Positions 36,968 through 45,906 of a DNA stretch of 64,000 nucleotides are shown here, piece after piece. Position 1 is the stretch's first letter. Each line of letters starts with the position of its first letter. The position numbers and the translations under genes are program-made. The notes below the pieces were generated by a model that saw only the letters and a program-made list of their open reading frames with translations, did not search any database and was not told the DNA's origin. Origin of the DNA: Deltaproteobacteria bacterium (GTDB taxonomy: Bacteria; Desulfobacterota; Syntrophobacteria; Syntrophobacterales; Thermodesulforhabdaceae); NCBI GenBank assembly GCA_019309115.1, contig JAFDGW010000013.1:1-64000 (forward strand), written 5' to 3'.

Positions 36968-37858
36968 TCAGTCTTTTATGTTGTGATGAAGTTTGCAAGC
37001 TTTTACAGTATTTTTCATCAGCATTGTTATGGTCATCGGTCCAACACCACCGGGAACCGGTGTAATGGCACTGGCAACTTCTTTTGCCTCATCAAATGCA
37101 ACATCGCCTTTAAGTATGCGCTTACCGTCTGCCGTACGACCAACTTCGTTAACGCCTACGTCGATAACCACGGCACCTGGTTTGATCCAATCGCCTTTAA
37201 CGTATTCGGTGACACCAGCAGCAACTATGAGAATATCTGCCCGCTTCGTGTGGAAGGTAACGTCTTTAGTGCGCGTATGACACACAGTCACGGTCGCATT
37301 AGCCCCGGGTCCCTTCTGCATAAGCATAACGGCAATGGGTTTTCCAACAATATTTGAACGTCCAACTACCACCACTTCAGCGCCAGACGTTTCTACGCCA
37401 CTTCTGACGAGAAGTTCCTGAATACCGGCAGGGGTACAGGGAAGAAAGTCAGGCTCACCAATCATGAGCTTTCCCACGTTGAATGGATGAAAAGCATCGA
37501 CGTCCTTGCTTGGATCAATTGCATAGAGAACTCTCGTTTCGTTAATGTGTTTGGGAAGAGGAAGCTGTACGAGTATCCCGTCGATCTGCGGATCTTTGTT
37601 GTACTTATCTATCAGCTTCAACAAATCTTCTTCAGAAATATCTGCAGGCTGGTCATCCTGTACCGAATAAAAACCCAAGTCATGAGCTGCCCTTTGCTTT
37701 GCTCTCACGTAACTCTGAGAAGCTGGATTTTCTCCTACGAGAATCGTAACCAGACCAGGGGTTACCCCGTGTTTTTCTTTCAGGTGGGCAACCTCTTCGG
37801 CAAGCTCTTGACGAATCTGCTTCGAAATCTCCGTTCCTTTGATCAACTTAGCCGCCAT
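36968..37858 (-). CDS. folD: Methylenetetrahydrofolate dehydrogenase/methenyltetrahydrofolate cyclohydrolase
   Basis: FolD interconverts methylene-, methenyl- and formyl-tetrahydrofolate with NAD(P). The 296-aa length is standard. Signatures are ASQSYVRAKQRAAHDLGF, GILVQLPLPKHIN, DVDAFHPFNVGKL, the Rossmann VVVGRSNIVGKP and TPVPGGVGPMT near the end. A TTTTT-ended hairpin lies between it and fhs, so folD expression may depend on readthrough or its own promoter. GGAGG precedes the ATG. Confidence 0.97.
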   Translation of the reverse strand: MAAKLIKGTEISKQIRQELAEEVAHLKEKHGVTPGLVTILVGENPASQSYVRAKQRAAHDLGFYSVQDDQPADISEEDLLKLIDKYNKDPQIDGILVQLPLPKHINETRVLYAIDPSKDVDAFHPFNVGKLMIGEPDFLPCTPAGIQELLVRSGVETSGAEVVVVGRSNIVGKPIAVMLMQKGPGANATVTVCHTRTKDVTFHTKRADILIVAAGVTEYVKGDWIKPGAVVIDVGVNEVGRTADGKRILKGDVAFDEAKEVASAITPVPGGVGPMTITMLMKNTVKACKLHHNIKD

Positions 37859-37871
37859 AACTCACCTCCAT

Positions 37872-37905
37872 TAAAAACGGACAGGGCTTTCATCAAGCCC
37901 TGCCC
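37872..37905 (-). terminator. Hairpin between fhs and folD (terminator or attenuator)
   Basis: On the minus strand an 11-bp near-perfect stem (GGGCAGGGCTT pairing with AAGCCCTGTCC, one G-U-type pair) is followed by GTTTTTAA, then the folD Shine-Dalgarno. It would partly stop transcripts coming from fhs. Confidence 0.75.
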
Positions 37906-37941
37906 ACCATACATGTTTTTGAAAAATCACGACTGCCTATA

Positions 37942-39705
37942 CTAGAACAGCCCCATGACCTTGCCGGTCTTTACGTCAACATCGACCCTGCGGAATGCTG
38001 GATTCGAAGATGTACCGGGCATCAGGCTTATTGTACCGGCACATGGACACAGGAATTTGGCTCCGGAGTAAATCAAAACATCACGAATGGGCAACACCCA
38101 ACCTTTGGGCACGCCTTTAAGAGTAGGATCATGGCTCAGACTGAGGTGAGTTTTAACCATCATGGTCATGAAGTCATCGTACATTGGATCGGATTCAAGC
38201 ATCTTGGCCTTGGCTTCAGCTTCCGGAGTCCATGCAACACCGTCGGCTCCGTAAACTTCCTTAGCAATGATTTCAACCCGCTCTCTGAGCTTCATTTCGA
38301 GAGGATAGAGGAACTTAAACTCTGAAGGCTGCTCACAAGCTTCCATAACGGCATCAGCAAGCTCAAGAGCACCTTCACCACCCTTCAACCAGTGTTCGGA
38401 TACAGCACAACGAGCACCGGCTTCTTCGGCAGCTTTGCGAACAAGCTTAATTTCATCGGGTGTGTCAGTATGGAAGGCATTAATGCAAACAACCGGATTC
38501 ATGCCTGACTTGCGCACCGTATTGATGTGGTGGACCATATTTGCAAGACCTTTTTCAACAAGTTCAAGATTTTCCTTGCTGTATTCTTCGGGAAGCGGAA
38601 GACCGGGAACAACCTTAGGACCACCACCGTGCATCTTAAGAGCACGAATTGTGGTTGTCAAAACTGAAACGTGAGGCTTCAGACCACTAAGACGACACTT
38701 GACGTTCCAGAACTTTTCAAAACCAATATCAGCGCCGAATCCACTCTCTGTTATATGATAATCAAACAGCTTGAGACCAATACGATCACCTATAATTGAA
38801 GACTGTCCAACGGCAATATTGGCAAAAGGACCAGCATGGACCATAACAGGCTGATATTCAACAGTACAACAAAGGGTGGGATTTATCGTATTTCTCATCC
38901 ATGCGCACATGGCGCCATCAACTTCAAGGTCTTTTGTATAAATTGGTTTCCCTGTCCTATCGAATGCTAAAGTAATTTCCCCAAGCCTCTTCCTTAGATC
39001 GGCAAGGTCATTAACAATGGACAAAATTGCCATTAACTCGGAGCTTACAGCAATTCCAAACTTGGACTGCATCATGTAACCGTCATAACGACCACCAATT
39101 CCAATTATGACATTACGCAAAGCCTGGGCACAGAAATCAATAATCCATCCGAATTCAACTCTGGTAGGATCTACATTAAGACGCCTCATGCCGCTGAGAC
39201 GCTGAAGTTGCTCATCAGTATAGTTCCGCTCGTGCTGCATTCTAGCAGTCAGAGCCACCATGGCGAGATTGTGAGCGTTCATGATATCGTTAATATCGCC
39301 CGTAAGACCCATGGAGAATTCAGTCATGGGAATGAGAAGAGCGTTTCCACCACCGGCAGCAGTGCCCTTGATATTCATAGTAGGTCCACCAGAAGGCTGG
39401 CGTATACAACCACCAACACTCTTTCCTCTCTTGCCAAGACCCTCAATTAATCCCATTGATGTTGTTGTTTTTCCTTCTCCGAGAGGTGTTGGCGTTATGG
39501 CCGTTACCTCAATGTATTTCCCGTCTGGCTTATCCTTCAAACGCTCGATAATCTTCATGAAGTCCAGCTTGCAGATCCTCCCCATCGGGATGATTTCATC
39601 CTTCTCAAGCCCAAGCCGATCAACCCATTCTTCTGGAGTGGGCATGTTCTTTTCTGCTTCTTCAGCAATCTGCCAATCTTTTAATTTGGTCGGATCATAA
39701 GGCAT
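37942..39705 (-). CDS. fhs: Formate-tetrahydrofolate ligase
   Basis: Fhs makes 10-formyl-tetrahydrofolate from formate, ATP and tetrahydrofolate, the entry step of the methyl branch of the Wood-Ljungdahl pathway, and runs in reverse in acetate oxidisers. The 587-aa protein has the P-loop TPLGEGKTT near residues 72-80, the cofactor block [26 protein letters not shown] and [14 protein letters not shown]-like C-terminus. It is slightly longer than the usual 555-560 aa through an N-terminal extension. AGGAGG precedes the ATG. Confidence 0.97.
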   Translation of the reverse strand: MPYDPTKLKDWQIAEEAEKNMPTPEEWVDRLGLEKDEIIPMGRICKLDFMKIIERLKDKPDGKYIEVTAITPTPLGEGKTTTSMGLIEGLGKRGKSVGGCIRQPSGGPTMNIKGTAAGGGNALLIPMTEFSMGLTGDINDIMNAHNLAMVALTARMQHERNYTDEQLQRLSGMRRLNVDPTRVEFGWIIDFCAQALRNVIIGIGGRYDGYMMQSKFGIAVSSELMAILSIVNDLADLRKRLGEITLAFDRTGKPIYTKDLEVDGAMCAWMRNTINPTLCCTVEYQPVMVHAGPFANIAVGQSSIIGDRIGLKLFDYHITESGFGADIGFEKFWNVKCRLSGLKPHVSVLTTTIRALKMHGGGPKVVPGLPLPEEYSKENLELVEKGLANMVHHINTVRKSGMNPVVCINAFHTDTPDEIKLVRKAAEEAGARCAVSEHWLKGGEGALELADAVMEACEQPSEFKFLYPLEMKLRERVEIIAKEVYGADGVAWTPEAEAKAKMLESDPMYDDFMTMMVKTHLSLSHDPTLKGVPKGWVLPIRDVLIYSGAKFLCPCAGTISLMPGTSSNPAFRRVDVDVKTGKVMGLF

Positions 39706-40162
39706 TTGTTCTTCCTCCTACTACCTTCCTGTTTGTGCGTTCCCATACTCCCCGGAAACCTACACCCCGGGCAACCAACCCAATAAACCCCTGAATCAAC
39801 AAAGATATTTTCTTCACATTTTAGCTTAACCTAGCCAAAAAGAAACTCAGTGTCAAGCAACAAAGTAAAAGTGGCGGATAGTTAAAATTATCACAAGTTA
39901 ACCTACTCTGCTTGGTTGAAAATTTTGTCGATATGGTGTCGAAAGATTGTTCAAAACATTGTGAATTGTACAATACCAACCCCCTGCTATCGCACGTTCT
40001 TAACAATGTTGAAAAATTGTTGAAAAGTTTGTTGAAAATTTTTTCCTGGAATTCCAAACAGATAGTTATCTTCTAAACATTTAAACCTTCCTTATTGCGA
40101 TGATTACCCTTTTATGCAAATAAGGAAAATCAAAAGATTCACAGCACTGGAGGAAAGATCGA
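39706..40162. promoter_or_regulatory. AT-rich divergent region between fhs and dnaN with spaced TGTTGAAAA repeats
   Basis: This 457-bp gap has no convincing ORF. It contains TGTTGAAAA at 40007, 40018 and 40030, spaced 11 and 12 bp apart. Related words lie at 39914 (GGTTGAAAA), 39937 (TGTCGAAAG) and 39948 (TGTTCAAAA). The reverse complement TTTTCAACA is one base from the DnaA-box form TTWTNCACA. The region also has to supply the fhs and dnaN promoters; SD sequences flank both starts. Confidence 0.5.
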
Positions 40163-41269
40163 ATGAAAGTACGGATCGAAAAGAACAGACTAGCCAGGTA
40201 CCTATCACTTTTGCAGACAGTCACGGAGAGAAAAACTCTTCCATATCTTTCGCATATTTTGCTTAAAGCAATAGATGGCAAAATTTACATGGCGGCAACT
40301 GATCTTGATATTGCACTTGAGGTTCAAGACGATGTGGAAGTAATCGACGAAGGAGCTATGACTGCACCCGCAAGAAGGTTACTTGATGTGGTAAAAGAGT
40401 TCCCGGAAGAAGAAATTGAAATCAAAGCCAAGAATGGATCGTTTCTTTGTGTTACTACTGGCAATGCAAATTTTGAGCTTCCCAGTTTTGATCCTGAAGA
40501 CTTTCCTCTCCCCCCCCCTTCGGATGATTTAGAGTTTCAGACGTGTAATAGAGATGTGTTTAGGAATGCGTTGCGAAAAACGTCATACGCTGTACCTTCG
40601 GTGGAAAGTCCTCTAGGGGGACCAGGGCTTTATTGGTCTTTTGAAGGAGGCAACATTCACCGGTTCGTTGGTTGTGAACTGAATAGACTTGCTTCGTATA
40701 TGATAGTGGCCGACGAATTAGGTATGTCACAGTTGCCATTTAACGTGATGATTCCTCAAAAAGGCGTAAAAGAACTGCTGAAATTCACGGACGAGAACGA
40801 GTACATTGAGTTGTGTCTTACCGAATTGGGACTTTATGCCAGAAGTAACAAAATGAGGTTATGGGTTAAACTTTTAGAAGATTATTTTGGCTTTTACGAT
40901 GATCTAGTTTTACCCAAAAGATCTTATGGGGTAAATATACCATCTCAAGATTTCAAAAGAGCCTTGAAGCGCATGGCTATATTTACGGATCAGACCTGGA
41001 AGTATTTAAAAATGCACTTTGAAGATAATTCCTTGTTTCTGGAGGCAGGGAACCCCGAAATAGGAATGGGTAGAGAGAAGATTAATGTGGAATATGACCT
41101 TAAACCATACATAGCGTCTTTTGACCTAAGATACGTTATGGACGCAGTAGGCGTGATTCAAGGTGAATGGTTGCGTTTTGAATGGGACGAAGAAGCTCCG
41201 GGTGGGATTTTTCTGGATCTGGAAGACGAAGCATATCTTGCTCTGATAATGCCGTTAGTTGTGCCATAA
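40163..41269 (+). CDS. dnaN: DNA polymerase III beta subunit (sliding clamp)
   Basis: This 368-aa protein forms the ring that holds the replicase on DNA. It shows the three-fold clamp layout, starting MKVRIEKNRLARYLSLLQTV with LPYLSHILLKA, MAATDLDIALEV and APARRLLDVVKEFP, and ends in the clamp C-terminus LALIMPLVVP. GGAGG precedes the ATG. It is unusual that neither dnaA nor recF is adjacent: the neighbours are fhs (divergent) and an mvhD gene. Confidence 0.95.
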   Translation: MKVRIEKNRLARYLSLLQTVTERKTLPYLSHILLKAIDGKIYMAATDLDIALEVQDDVEVIDEGAMTAPARRLLDVVKEFPEEEIEIKAKNGSFLCVTTGNANFELPSFDPEDFPLPPPSDDLEFQTCNRDVFRNALRKTSYAVPSVESPLGGPGLYWSFEGGNIHRFVGCELNRLASYMIVADELGMSQLPFNVMIPQKGVKELLKFTDENEYIELCLTELGLYARSNKMRLWVKLLEDYFGFYDDLVLPKRSYGVNIPSQDFKRALKRMAIFTDQTWKYLKMHFEDNSLFLEAGNPEIGMGREKINVEYDLKPYIASFDLRYVMDAVGVIQGEWLRFEWDEEAPGGIFLDLEDEAYLALIMPLVVP

Positions 41270-41437
41270 GGCTTTGGAAAACTGGATTGTAATCTTTTGC
41301 ACATTTTCAAAACGATTTGACTTTGAACGACTATTACTATATGTGTCAAAGAGTGCTGGCAAATTGTGAAAAGGTTCGTTTGGCTTACTCTGGTTCGAGC
41401 GTGATCTGTTGTTATTTCCCGCGGAGAACGGTATTTG

Positions 41438-41863
41438 ATGCATTCTGAATCCGACACCTCTCCAAGAATCTTGGCCTTTTGTTGTATGTATTGTGCTTAT
41501 GCTGCTGCCGATGCGGCTGGTTCCCTCCGGCTTTCCTATTCGCCTAGCGTAGAAATTGTACTTGTACCGTGTTCAGGCAGGGTATCCATTTTGGACATAT
41601 TACGAGCTTTAGAACATGGGGCAGACGGTGTATTGGTGGCTGGGTGTGAAGAAGGTTCCTGTCATTTTTCCACAGGGAATTTCAGAGCCAAGAAGCGGGT
41701 TGAATATGTTTGTAAACTTCTTGAAGAAATAGGGATAGAACCGGAGAGAGTTCAGATGCATCATGTTAGTGCATCTCAGGGGGTTCGCTTTCGTGAAATA
41801 GTACAGAAAGTAACGGATGAAATTAGCCGTCTTGGTGTCATTAACTGGAATAAGAAGTATTAG
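41438..41863 (+). CDS. mvhD: MvhD-type iron-sulfur subunit (paralogue 2)
   Basis: This 141-aa protein matches the 36477 gene in layout: AFCCMYCAYAAADAAG, LVPCSGRVSILDILRALEHGADGVLVAGC, then CHFSTGNFRAKKRVEYV and IGIEPERVQMHHV. It should carry a [2Fe-2S] centre and pass electrons to or from an HdrA. It stands directly before metV and metF, the same company kept by MvhD in acetogen MetVF-Hdr clusters. ATG 41438 follows a TTG codon in frame; GGAG lies upstream. Confidence 0.9.
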   Translation: MHSESDTSPRILAFCCMYCAYAAADAAGSLRLSYSPSVEIVLVPCSGRVSILDILRALEHGADGVLVAGCEEGSCHFSTGNFRAKKRVEYVCKLLEEIGIEPERVQMHHVSASQGVRFREIVQKVTDEISRLGVINWNKKY

Positions 41864-41887
41864 CAAACCCAGAGGAGGAACCGGGGT

Positions 41888-42559
41888 ATGGTTGTTGCTG
41901 AAAGGAAACCAATTAAAGAAATCTTGGCTATGATGGCCGATTACAAGAAGATCCTTTTGGTAGGGTGTAAAGGATGCGTTACTGTGTGTTGTGCCGGAGG
42001 CACGAAAGAAGTGGGTATTTTGGCTTCAGCGCTCAGGATAGCCAAAAAGAAGGAAGGAAAACCCTTTGAGGTTATCGAAAAAACCCTCGAGCGCCAGTGC
42101 GATCCAGAGTACATTGAACAAGTTGCACCTATTGTGGAAGGTGAAGGAGTGGAAGCCATTTTGTCGATGGCCTGTAGCGTTGGACCTCAGTACCTTGCAA
42201 AGCGATACAACGTTCCCGTTTATCCGGCATTGAATACCACTTTTATAGGCGGTTCTCTTGAACACGGCGTTTGGGCTGAATTCTGCCAAGCATGTGGGAA
42301 TTGTATCATACATTATTTTGGTGGAATTTGTCCCATTGCCAGATGTTCAAAAAGTTTACTCAATGGTCCTTGTGGCGGATCAGCCGGTGGGAAATGTGAA
42401 GTCAGCCCTGAAATTGATTGTGCTTGGCACCTGATTTATGAACGTATGAAAGCCCTTGGAAAGCTGGACGAATTGACAAAAATCTTCCCCATTAAGGATT
42501 GGTCAACAAGTAGAGACGGTGGACCCAGAAAGGTTGTCAGGGAGGATATGAAGCTATGA
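41888..42559 (+). CDS. metV: MetV, zinc/iron-sulfur partner of methylenetetrahydrofolate reductase
   Basis: This 223-aa cysteine-rich protein (VGCKGCVTVCCAGG, FCQACGNCII, GGICPIARCSKSLLNGPCGG) is the MetV or MTHFR C-terminal-domain family. In acetogens MetV binds MetF and carries metal centres needed for the flavin-to-carrier electron step. It has a strong AGGAGG ribosome site. It overlaps metF by ATGA, and mvhD precedes it. Confidence 0.93.
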   Translation: MVVAERKPIKEILAMMADYKKILLVGCKGCVTVCCAGGTKEVGILASALRIAKKKEGKPFEVIEKTLERQCDPEYIEQVAPIVEGEGVEAILSMACSVGPQYLAKRYNVPVYPALNTTFIGGSLEHGVWAEFCQACGNCIIHYFGGICPIARCSKSLLNGPCGGSAGGKCEVSPEIDCAWHLIYERMKALGKLDELTKIFPIKDWSTSRDGGPRKVVREDMKL

Positions 42560-43482
42560 AAGCGGGAAGCAGGCTTGAAAAGATACTATCAAGTGGGCAA
42601 TTTGCCGTAACCGGCGAGTTGGGACCTCCGCGAGGTGCGGATGTGGAGGTTATCAAGAAAAAAGCAGAACATCTCAGAGGAATGGTTGATTCGATTAACG
42701 TTACTGACAACCAGACCTCTGTTGTTCGCATGTGTAGCATGGCTGTGTGCAAATTGCTGCTGGAGATGGGTCTTGAGCCCAATCTTCAGATGACGTGTCG
42801 TGATCGAAACAGAATAGCCATTCAAAGTGATTTGCTGGGGGCTTATGCCCTGGGAATAAAAAATGTACTATGCCTTTCCGGAGACCATAATAAGTTTGGT
42901 GATCATCCACAAGCGAAGAATGTCTTCGATATAGATTCAATGCAGTTGATACAGACAGTAAAGCAGATGCGGGACGATGGTAAGCTTCTTAGCGGTCAGG
43001 AGTGCGAAGGGGTTCCGAAGTTTTTTATCGGGGCTGCTGTGAATCCTTTTGGAGATCCATTTGACTTTCGGCCGGTTCGTCTTGCAAAAAAAGTTGCTGC
43101 CGGTGTTGATTTCATCCAGACTCAGTGCATTTACAACATGGATAAATTCCGCGAGTATATGAAACGAGTGGTTGACATGGGACTTGCTGAAAAATGTTAT
43201 ATTCTCGCGGGAATAACGCCTTTGAAGTCGTTGGGGATGGCTCGCTACATGGCCAGGTTTGTGCCGGGTTTGGATGTTCCGGATTACTATCTAAAGAGAC
43301 TTGCTGGGGTGGAGAAGAAGAAACAAGCTGAGGAAGGTATAAAAATAGCTGTTGAACAGATTCAGGAAATTAGAGAAATTGAGGGGGTTGCGGGTATCCA
43401 TCTGATGGCGATTGAGTGGGAACACAAGGTGCCAGAAATAATAAAGGCAGCCGGTCTTTATCCCAGACCAGAGGTTGAGTAA
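42556..43482 (+). CDS. metF: Methylenetetrahydrofolate reductase
   Basis: MetF interconverts methylene- and methyl-tetrahydrofolate, the last step of the methyl branch. The 308-aa FAD TIM-barrel protein has AVTGELGPPRGADVEV, the flavin-site region LCLSGDHN and FIQTQCIYNMDKFREYM. The ATG overlaps the metV stop. It is followed by a strong terminator. The mvhD-metV-metF order suggests an HdrA-linked, possibly bifurcating reductase. Confidence 0.95.
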   Translation: MKAGSRLEKILSSGQFAVTGELGPPRGADVEVIKKKAEHLRGMVDSINVTDNQTSVVRMCSMAVCKLLLEMGLEPNLQMTCRDRNRIAIQSDLLGAYALGIKNVLCLSGDHNKFGDHPQAKNVFDIDSMQLIQTVKQMRDDGKLLSGQECEGVPKFFIGAAVNPFGDPFDFRPVRLAKKVAAGVDFIQTQCIYNMDKFREYMKRVVDMGLAEKCYILAGITPLKSLGMARYMARFVPGLDVPDYYLKRLAGVEKKKQAEEGIKIAVEQIQEIREIEGVAGIHLMAIEWEHKVPEIIKAAGLYPRPEVE

Positions 43483-43500
43483 TAGGCAAACAAGAAGTTA

Positions 43501-43527
43501 AGAGCGGGCTAAGTCCCGCTCTTTTTT
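43501..43527. terminator. Intrinsic terminator of the mvhD-metV-metF operon
   Basis: AGAGCGGG pairs with CCCGCTCT across a 6-base loop and is followed by TTTTT. It overlaps the end of the convergent potassium-channel gene, whose stop codon lies in the loop. Confidence 0.9.
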
Positions 43528-44582
43528 GTTTTGCTGGTGAAATGACCGCATGAGCAAATATTGTGGTTTGGGTTGATATCCTTGGAAAGGTCTTGGACAA
43601 AGCGGTAAAGGTTGTCTTTGGGACCAATAGCTATGAGGGTATCTCCTGCTTGTAAAACCTCGTGAGGCACTGGGTTATAGACCATTGTTCCATCGGCCCG
43701 CTTTATTGCTATGATAATAAGATTGTAGCGATTTCGGATTTCGGACCTTATTAAGTCTTTTCCAACTAGATTGGCCTCTGGCAAAAGGCGGACTTCTTCC
43801 ATGCTAAGTTCCATACCTTCTCCGGAAAGAGCAAGCTCAATGAAATCGGTAACCGTTGGTCTTAGTATGTTTGACGCAATTCGCTTGGCCCCGCTTACGT
43901 AAGGGGATACGACCCTATCTGCACCAGCTTTTAGCAATCTTTTTTCGGCTCCAGCAGTACTTGCCCTGGCGCATATAAAGAGATCCTTATTTAAATCCCT
44001 GGCTGTCAATACTATAAAAACATTGTCCGTATCTTTACTAACGACCGCCACCAGTCCTTTGGCCTTTAAAATCCCGGCCGAAAGCAAAGTGTCTTCTTCT
44101 GTTGCATCTCCTATAATATGAGGAATATTGTTTTCTGTTAGCTTTACCCCTTCTTCTTCCGAATTATCTACGACAACAACTGGCACATTTTTCGATCGAA
44201 GTTCCTGAACTATAATTTTCCCCATCTGCCCGTATCCGCATATAATATAGTGGTTTTCTATTTTGCTCAGCTGTTTCCTCACTCTGTGCCTCCGATAAAT
44301 TTTTAGAAGTCGTCCGTCGATAATGTACTCACCCAAGTAAGCCAATTGAGAGAGCACAAAGGCCAAACCTGTCATGATGAGCAGAATAGTAAAAATTCTG
44401 CCCATTTCTCCTAATGGCCGTACTTCACCGTAACCTATAGTGGTAAGTGTAATTACCGTCATGTACAGGCCATCAAGGAACGAATAACCTTCCAAAATAA
44501 CGTACCCCAAGGTTCCGAAGAGAATAATTAGTAAGGAAAGAAGGGAAACAGAGATAAGTCGATTTTTGAAAAGATTACGCAT
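43509..44582 (-). CDS. Two-helix potassium channel with RCK (TrkA) domains
   Basis: This 357-aa protein has a two-transmembrane pore unit (about 10-30 and 62-85) with the selectivity filter TTIGYGE near 47. A TrkA-N domain follows with the nucleotide loop ICGYGQMG near 113 and a TrkA-C domain at about 245-335. It resembles MthK-type channels gated by ligand binding at the RCK ring. The last 20 residues add CSCGHF, of unknown role. The stop lies inside a terminator hairpin. The upstream lipoprotein gene ends 15 bp before the start. Confidence 0.9.
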   Translation of the reverse strand: MRNLFKNRLISVSLLSLLIILFGTLGYVILEGYSFLDGLYMTVITLTTIGYGEVRPLGEMGRIFTILLIMTGLAFVLSQLAYLGEYIIDGRLLKIYRRHRVRKQLSKIENHYIICGYGQMGKIIVQELRSKNVPVVVVDNSEEEGVKLTENNIPHIIGDATEEDTLLSAGILKAKGLVAVVSKDTDNVFIVLTARDLNKDLFICARASTAGAEKRLLKAGADRVVSPYVSGAKRIASNILRPTVTDFIELALSGEGMELSMEEVRLLPEANLVGKDLIRSEIRNRYNLIIIAIKRADGTMVYNPVPHEVLQAGDTLIAIGPKDNLYRFVQDLSKDINPNHNICSCGHFTSKTKKSGT

Positions 44583-44597
44583 TTACGGTTCCAATAG

Positions 44598-45071
44598 TTA
44601 CATGAAAGACCGTTCTTTAAGTCCTACCTCCTTCAAATCCACCACAATTGGCTTCCAACGCTTGAGAATTGTGTCAATGCGTGCATCGATGAGATATGTT
44701 CTTCCTGGCTTTGTATTTACTTCAAATACCATGGACTCCGTGGGTGTTTCACATATTTCTGGTCTCACTCCGCAATCAAGCCTGACTTCAACGATATGTT
44801 TTCCAGGATAAACCTCAATTTCTTGAAGAATTCTTCCCCGTTGGAAATATCTGGGCACCTTCTTTCCATCAATGGATATTATATAAAGGCCTGTTGTATT
44901 GGACGGTATTCCTTTCCATGGATACTTAAATGGCTTGATATTTGTAATGATCGATATGTAGTCCTTAGGGACTGGACCAAGGGAAAAGGTTTTTCCGTGA
45001 TAGTAACATGACGAAAGAAACATTATGGCCGGTAATGCGATAAAAAGCAGAAGAAACCACCTGTTTTTCAT
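44598..45071 (-). CDS. Hypothetical lipoprotein
   Basis: This 157-aa protein has a lipoprotein signal with the lipobox LSSC (Cys near residue 22). The mature part contains IISIDGKKVPRYF and PGKHIVEVRLDCG, which resembles PEGA-like beta domains, but I do not assign a family firmly. AAAGGAG precedes the ATG. It lies between the RluA-type gene and the channel on the same strand. Confidence 0.72.
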   Translation of the reverse strand: MKNRWFLLLFIALPAIMFLSSCYYHGKTFSLGPVPKDYISIITNIKPFKYPWKGIPSNTTGLYIISIDGKKVPRYFQRGRILQEIEVYPGKHIVEVRLDCGVRPEICETPTESMVFEVNTKPGRTYLIDARIDTILKRWKPIVVDLKEVGLKERSFM

Positions 45072-45121
45072 GGTTATCTCCTTTCTTTGCGTCAGTAATC
45101 ATAATCCTTTTTGCTGATTTT

Positions 45122-45808
45122 TCAAAATTTCACAAGCCTGAGTTGCCTGTACACTTCTGGGGCTTTTAGCCGGAGCTCCTCAATAAAATCTTCCGGAAAC
45201 CGGGCTTCTATTTCAAGAGATTTATTTGAGGGTAAGGTGACTTTGATTTTCAAACAGTGAAGCATAAGGCGTGAAAATCTTTCTTTGGCTTTTTTTCGGT
45301 TTCCGTACTTTAAATCCCCTGCCACGGAATGGCCGATGTGGTAAAGATGAGTTCTTATCTGGTGTTGTCTTCCCGTTATGGGAAGTACTTTAAGCAGGCT
45401 GAATTCTTCACCAGAGCAAATCCTTATAAAATAAGTGATACTAGGTTTTCCCTTACGAAAGTCTACCCCCATCCTGCCTGAACCATAACGCCTTATGGGG
45501 GCGGAAATTACTCCTTTTTCTTGTTTTACAGCACCGTGTACCAGAGCCACATATTCTTTATGAACCCTTCGTTTTTGAAATTGTTCGTTCAGGTATTTAT
45601 GAGCTTCTGGGTTTTTGGCCAGAATAAGAACACCGCTCACCGGCTTATCAAGGCGATGTACCACGAAAGGTTTGTAGCGTGTTTCCGCCGTGATAATAGA
45701 AATTACATCTTTGCCGGTTGGCTTTCTTTCCGGAATTGTGGCTACTTCTGCTGGTTTGTTCAACACCAGCAAGTCGCCATCCTCGTACAGAATTTCAAAA
45801 GACTTCAT
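45122..45808 (-). CDS. RluA-family pseudouridine synthase
   Basis: This 228-aa enzyme has the RluA catalytic block VVHRLDKPVSGVLILAK with the essential Asp, preceded by VLNKP-type start (LLVLNKPAEVATIP), and TGRQHQIRTHLYHIGH. It isomerises uridines in rRNA or tRNA; the exact site is unknown. It lacks an S4 domain. AAGGTAAAG lies just before the ATG. It diverges from the CvpA gene with about 100 bp between the starts. Confidence 0.9.
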   Translation of the reverse strand: MKSFEILYEDGDLLVLNKPAEVATIPERKPTGKDVISIITAETRYKPFVVHRLDKPVSGVLILAKNPEAHKYLNEQFQKRRVHKEYVALVHGAVKQEKGVISAPIRRYGSGRMGVDFRKGKPSITYFIRICSGEEFSLLKVLPITGRQHQIRTHLYHIGHSVAGDLKYGNRKKAKERFSRLMLHCLKIKVTLPSNKSLEIEARFPEDFIEELRLKAPEVYRQLRLVKF

Positions 45809-45906
45809 CTTTACCTTGCCTTTCCATAGAGAGCGTTGTTGACTTAGGACCTGAGAGGTTCGTAAAAACTGCTTACTTCGGAGTACAAATTACTTGGAGT
45901 GGTATT

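Noticed and set aside
40507-40517. Run of about eight C's inside dnaN as a slippage site
   Set aside because: The clamp frame is intact through it, and a run of this length occurs by chance; slippage would destroy an essential gene.
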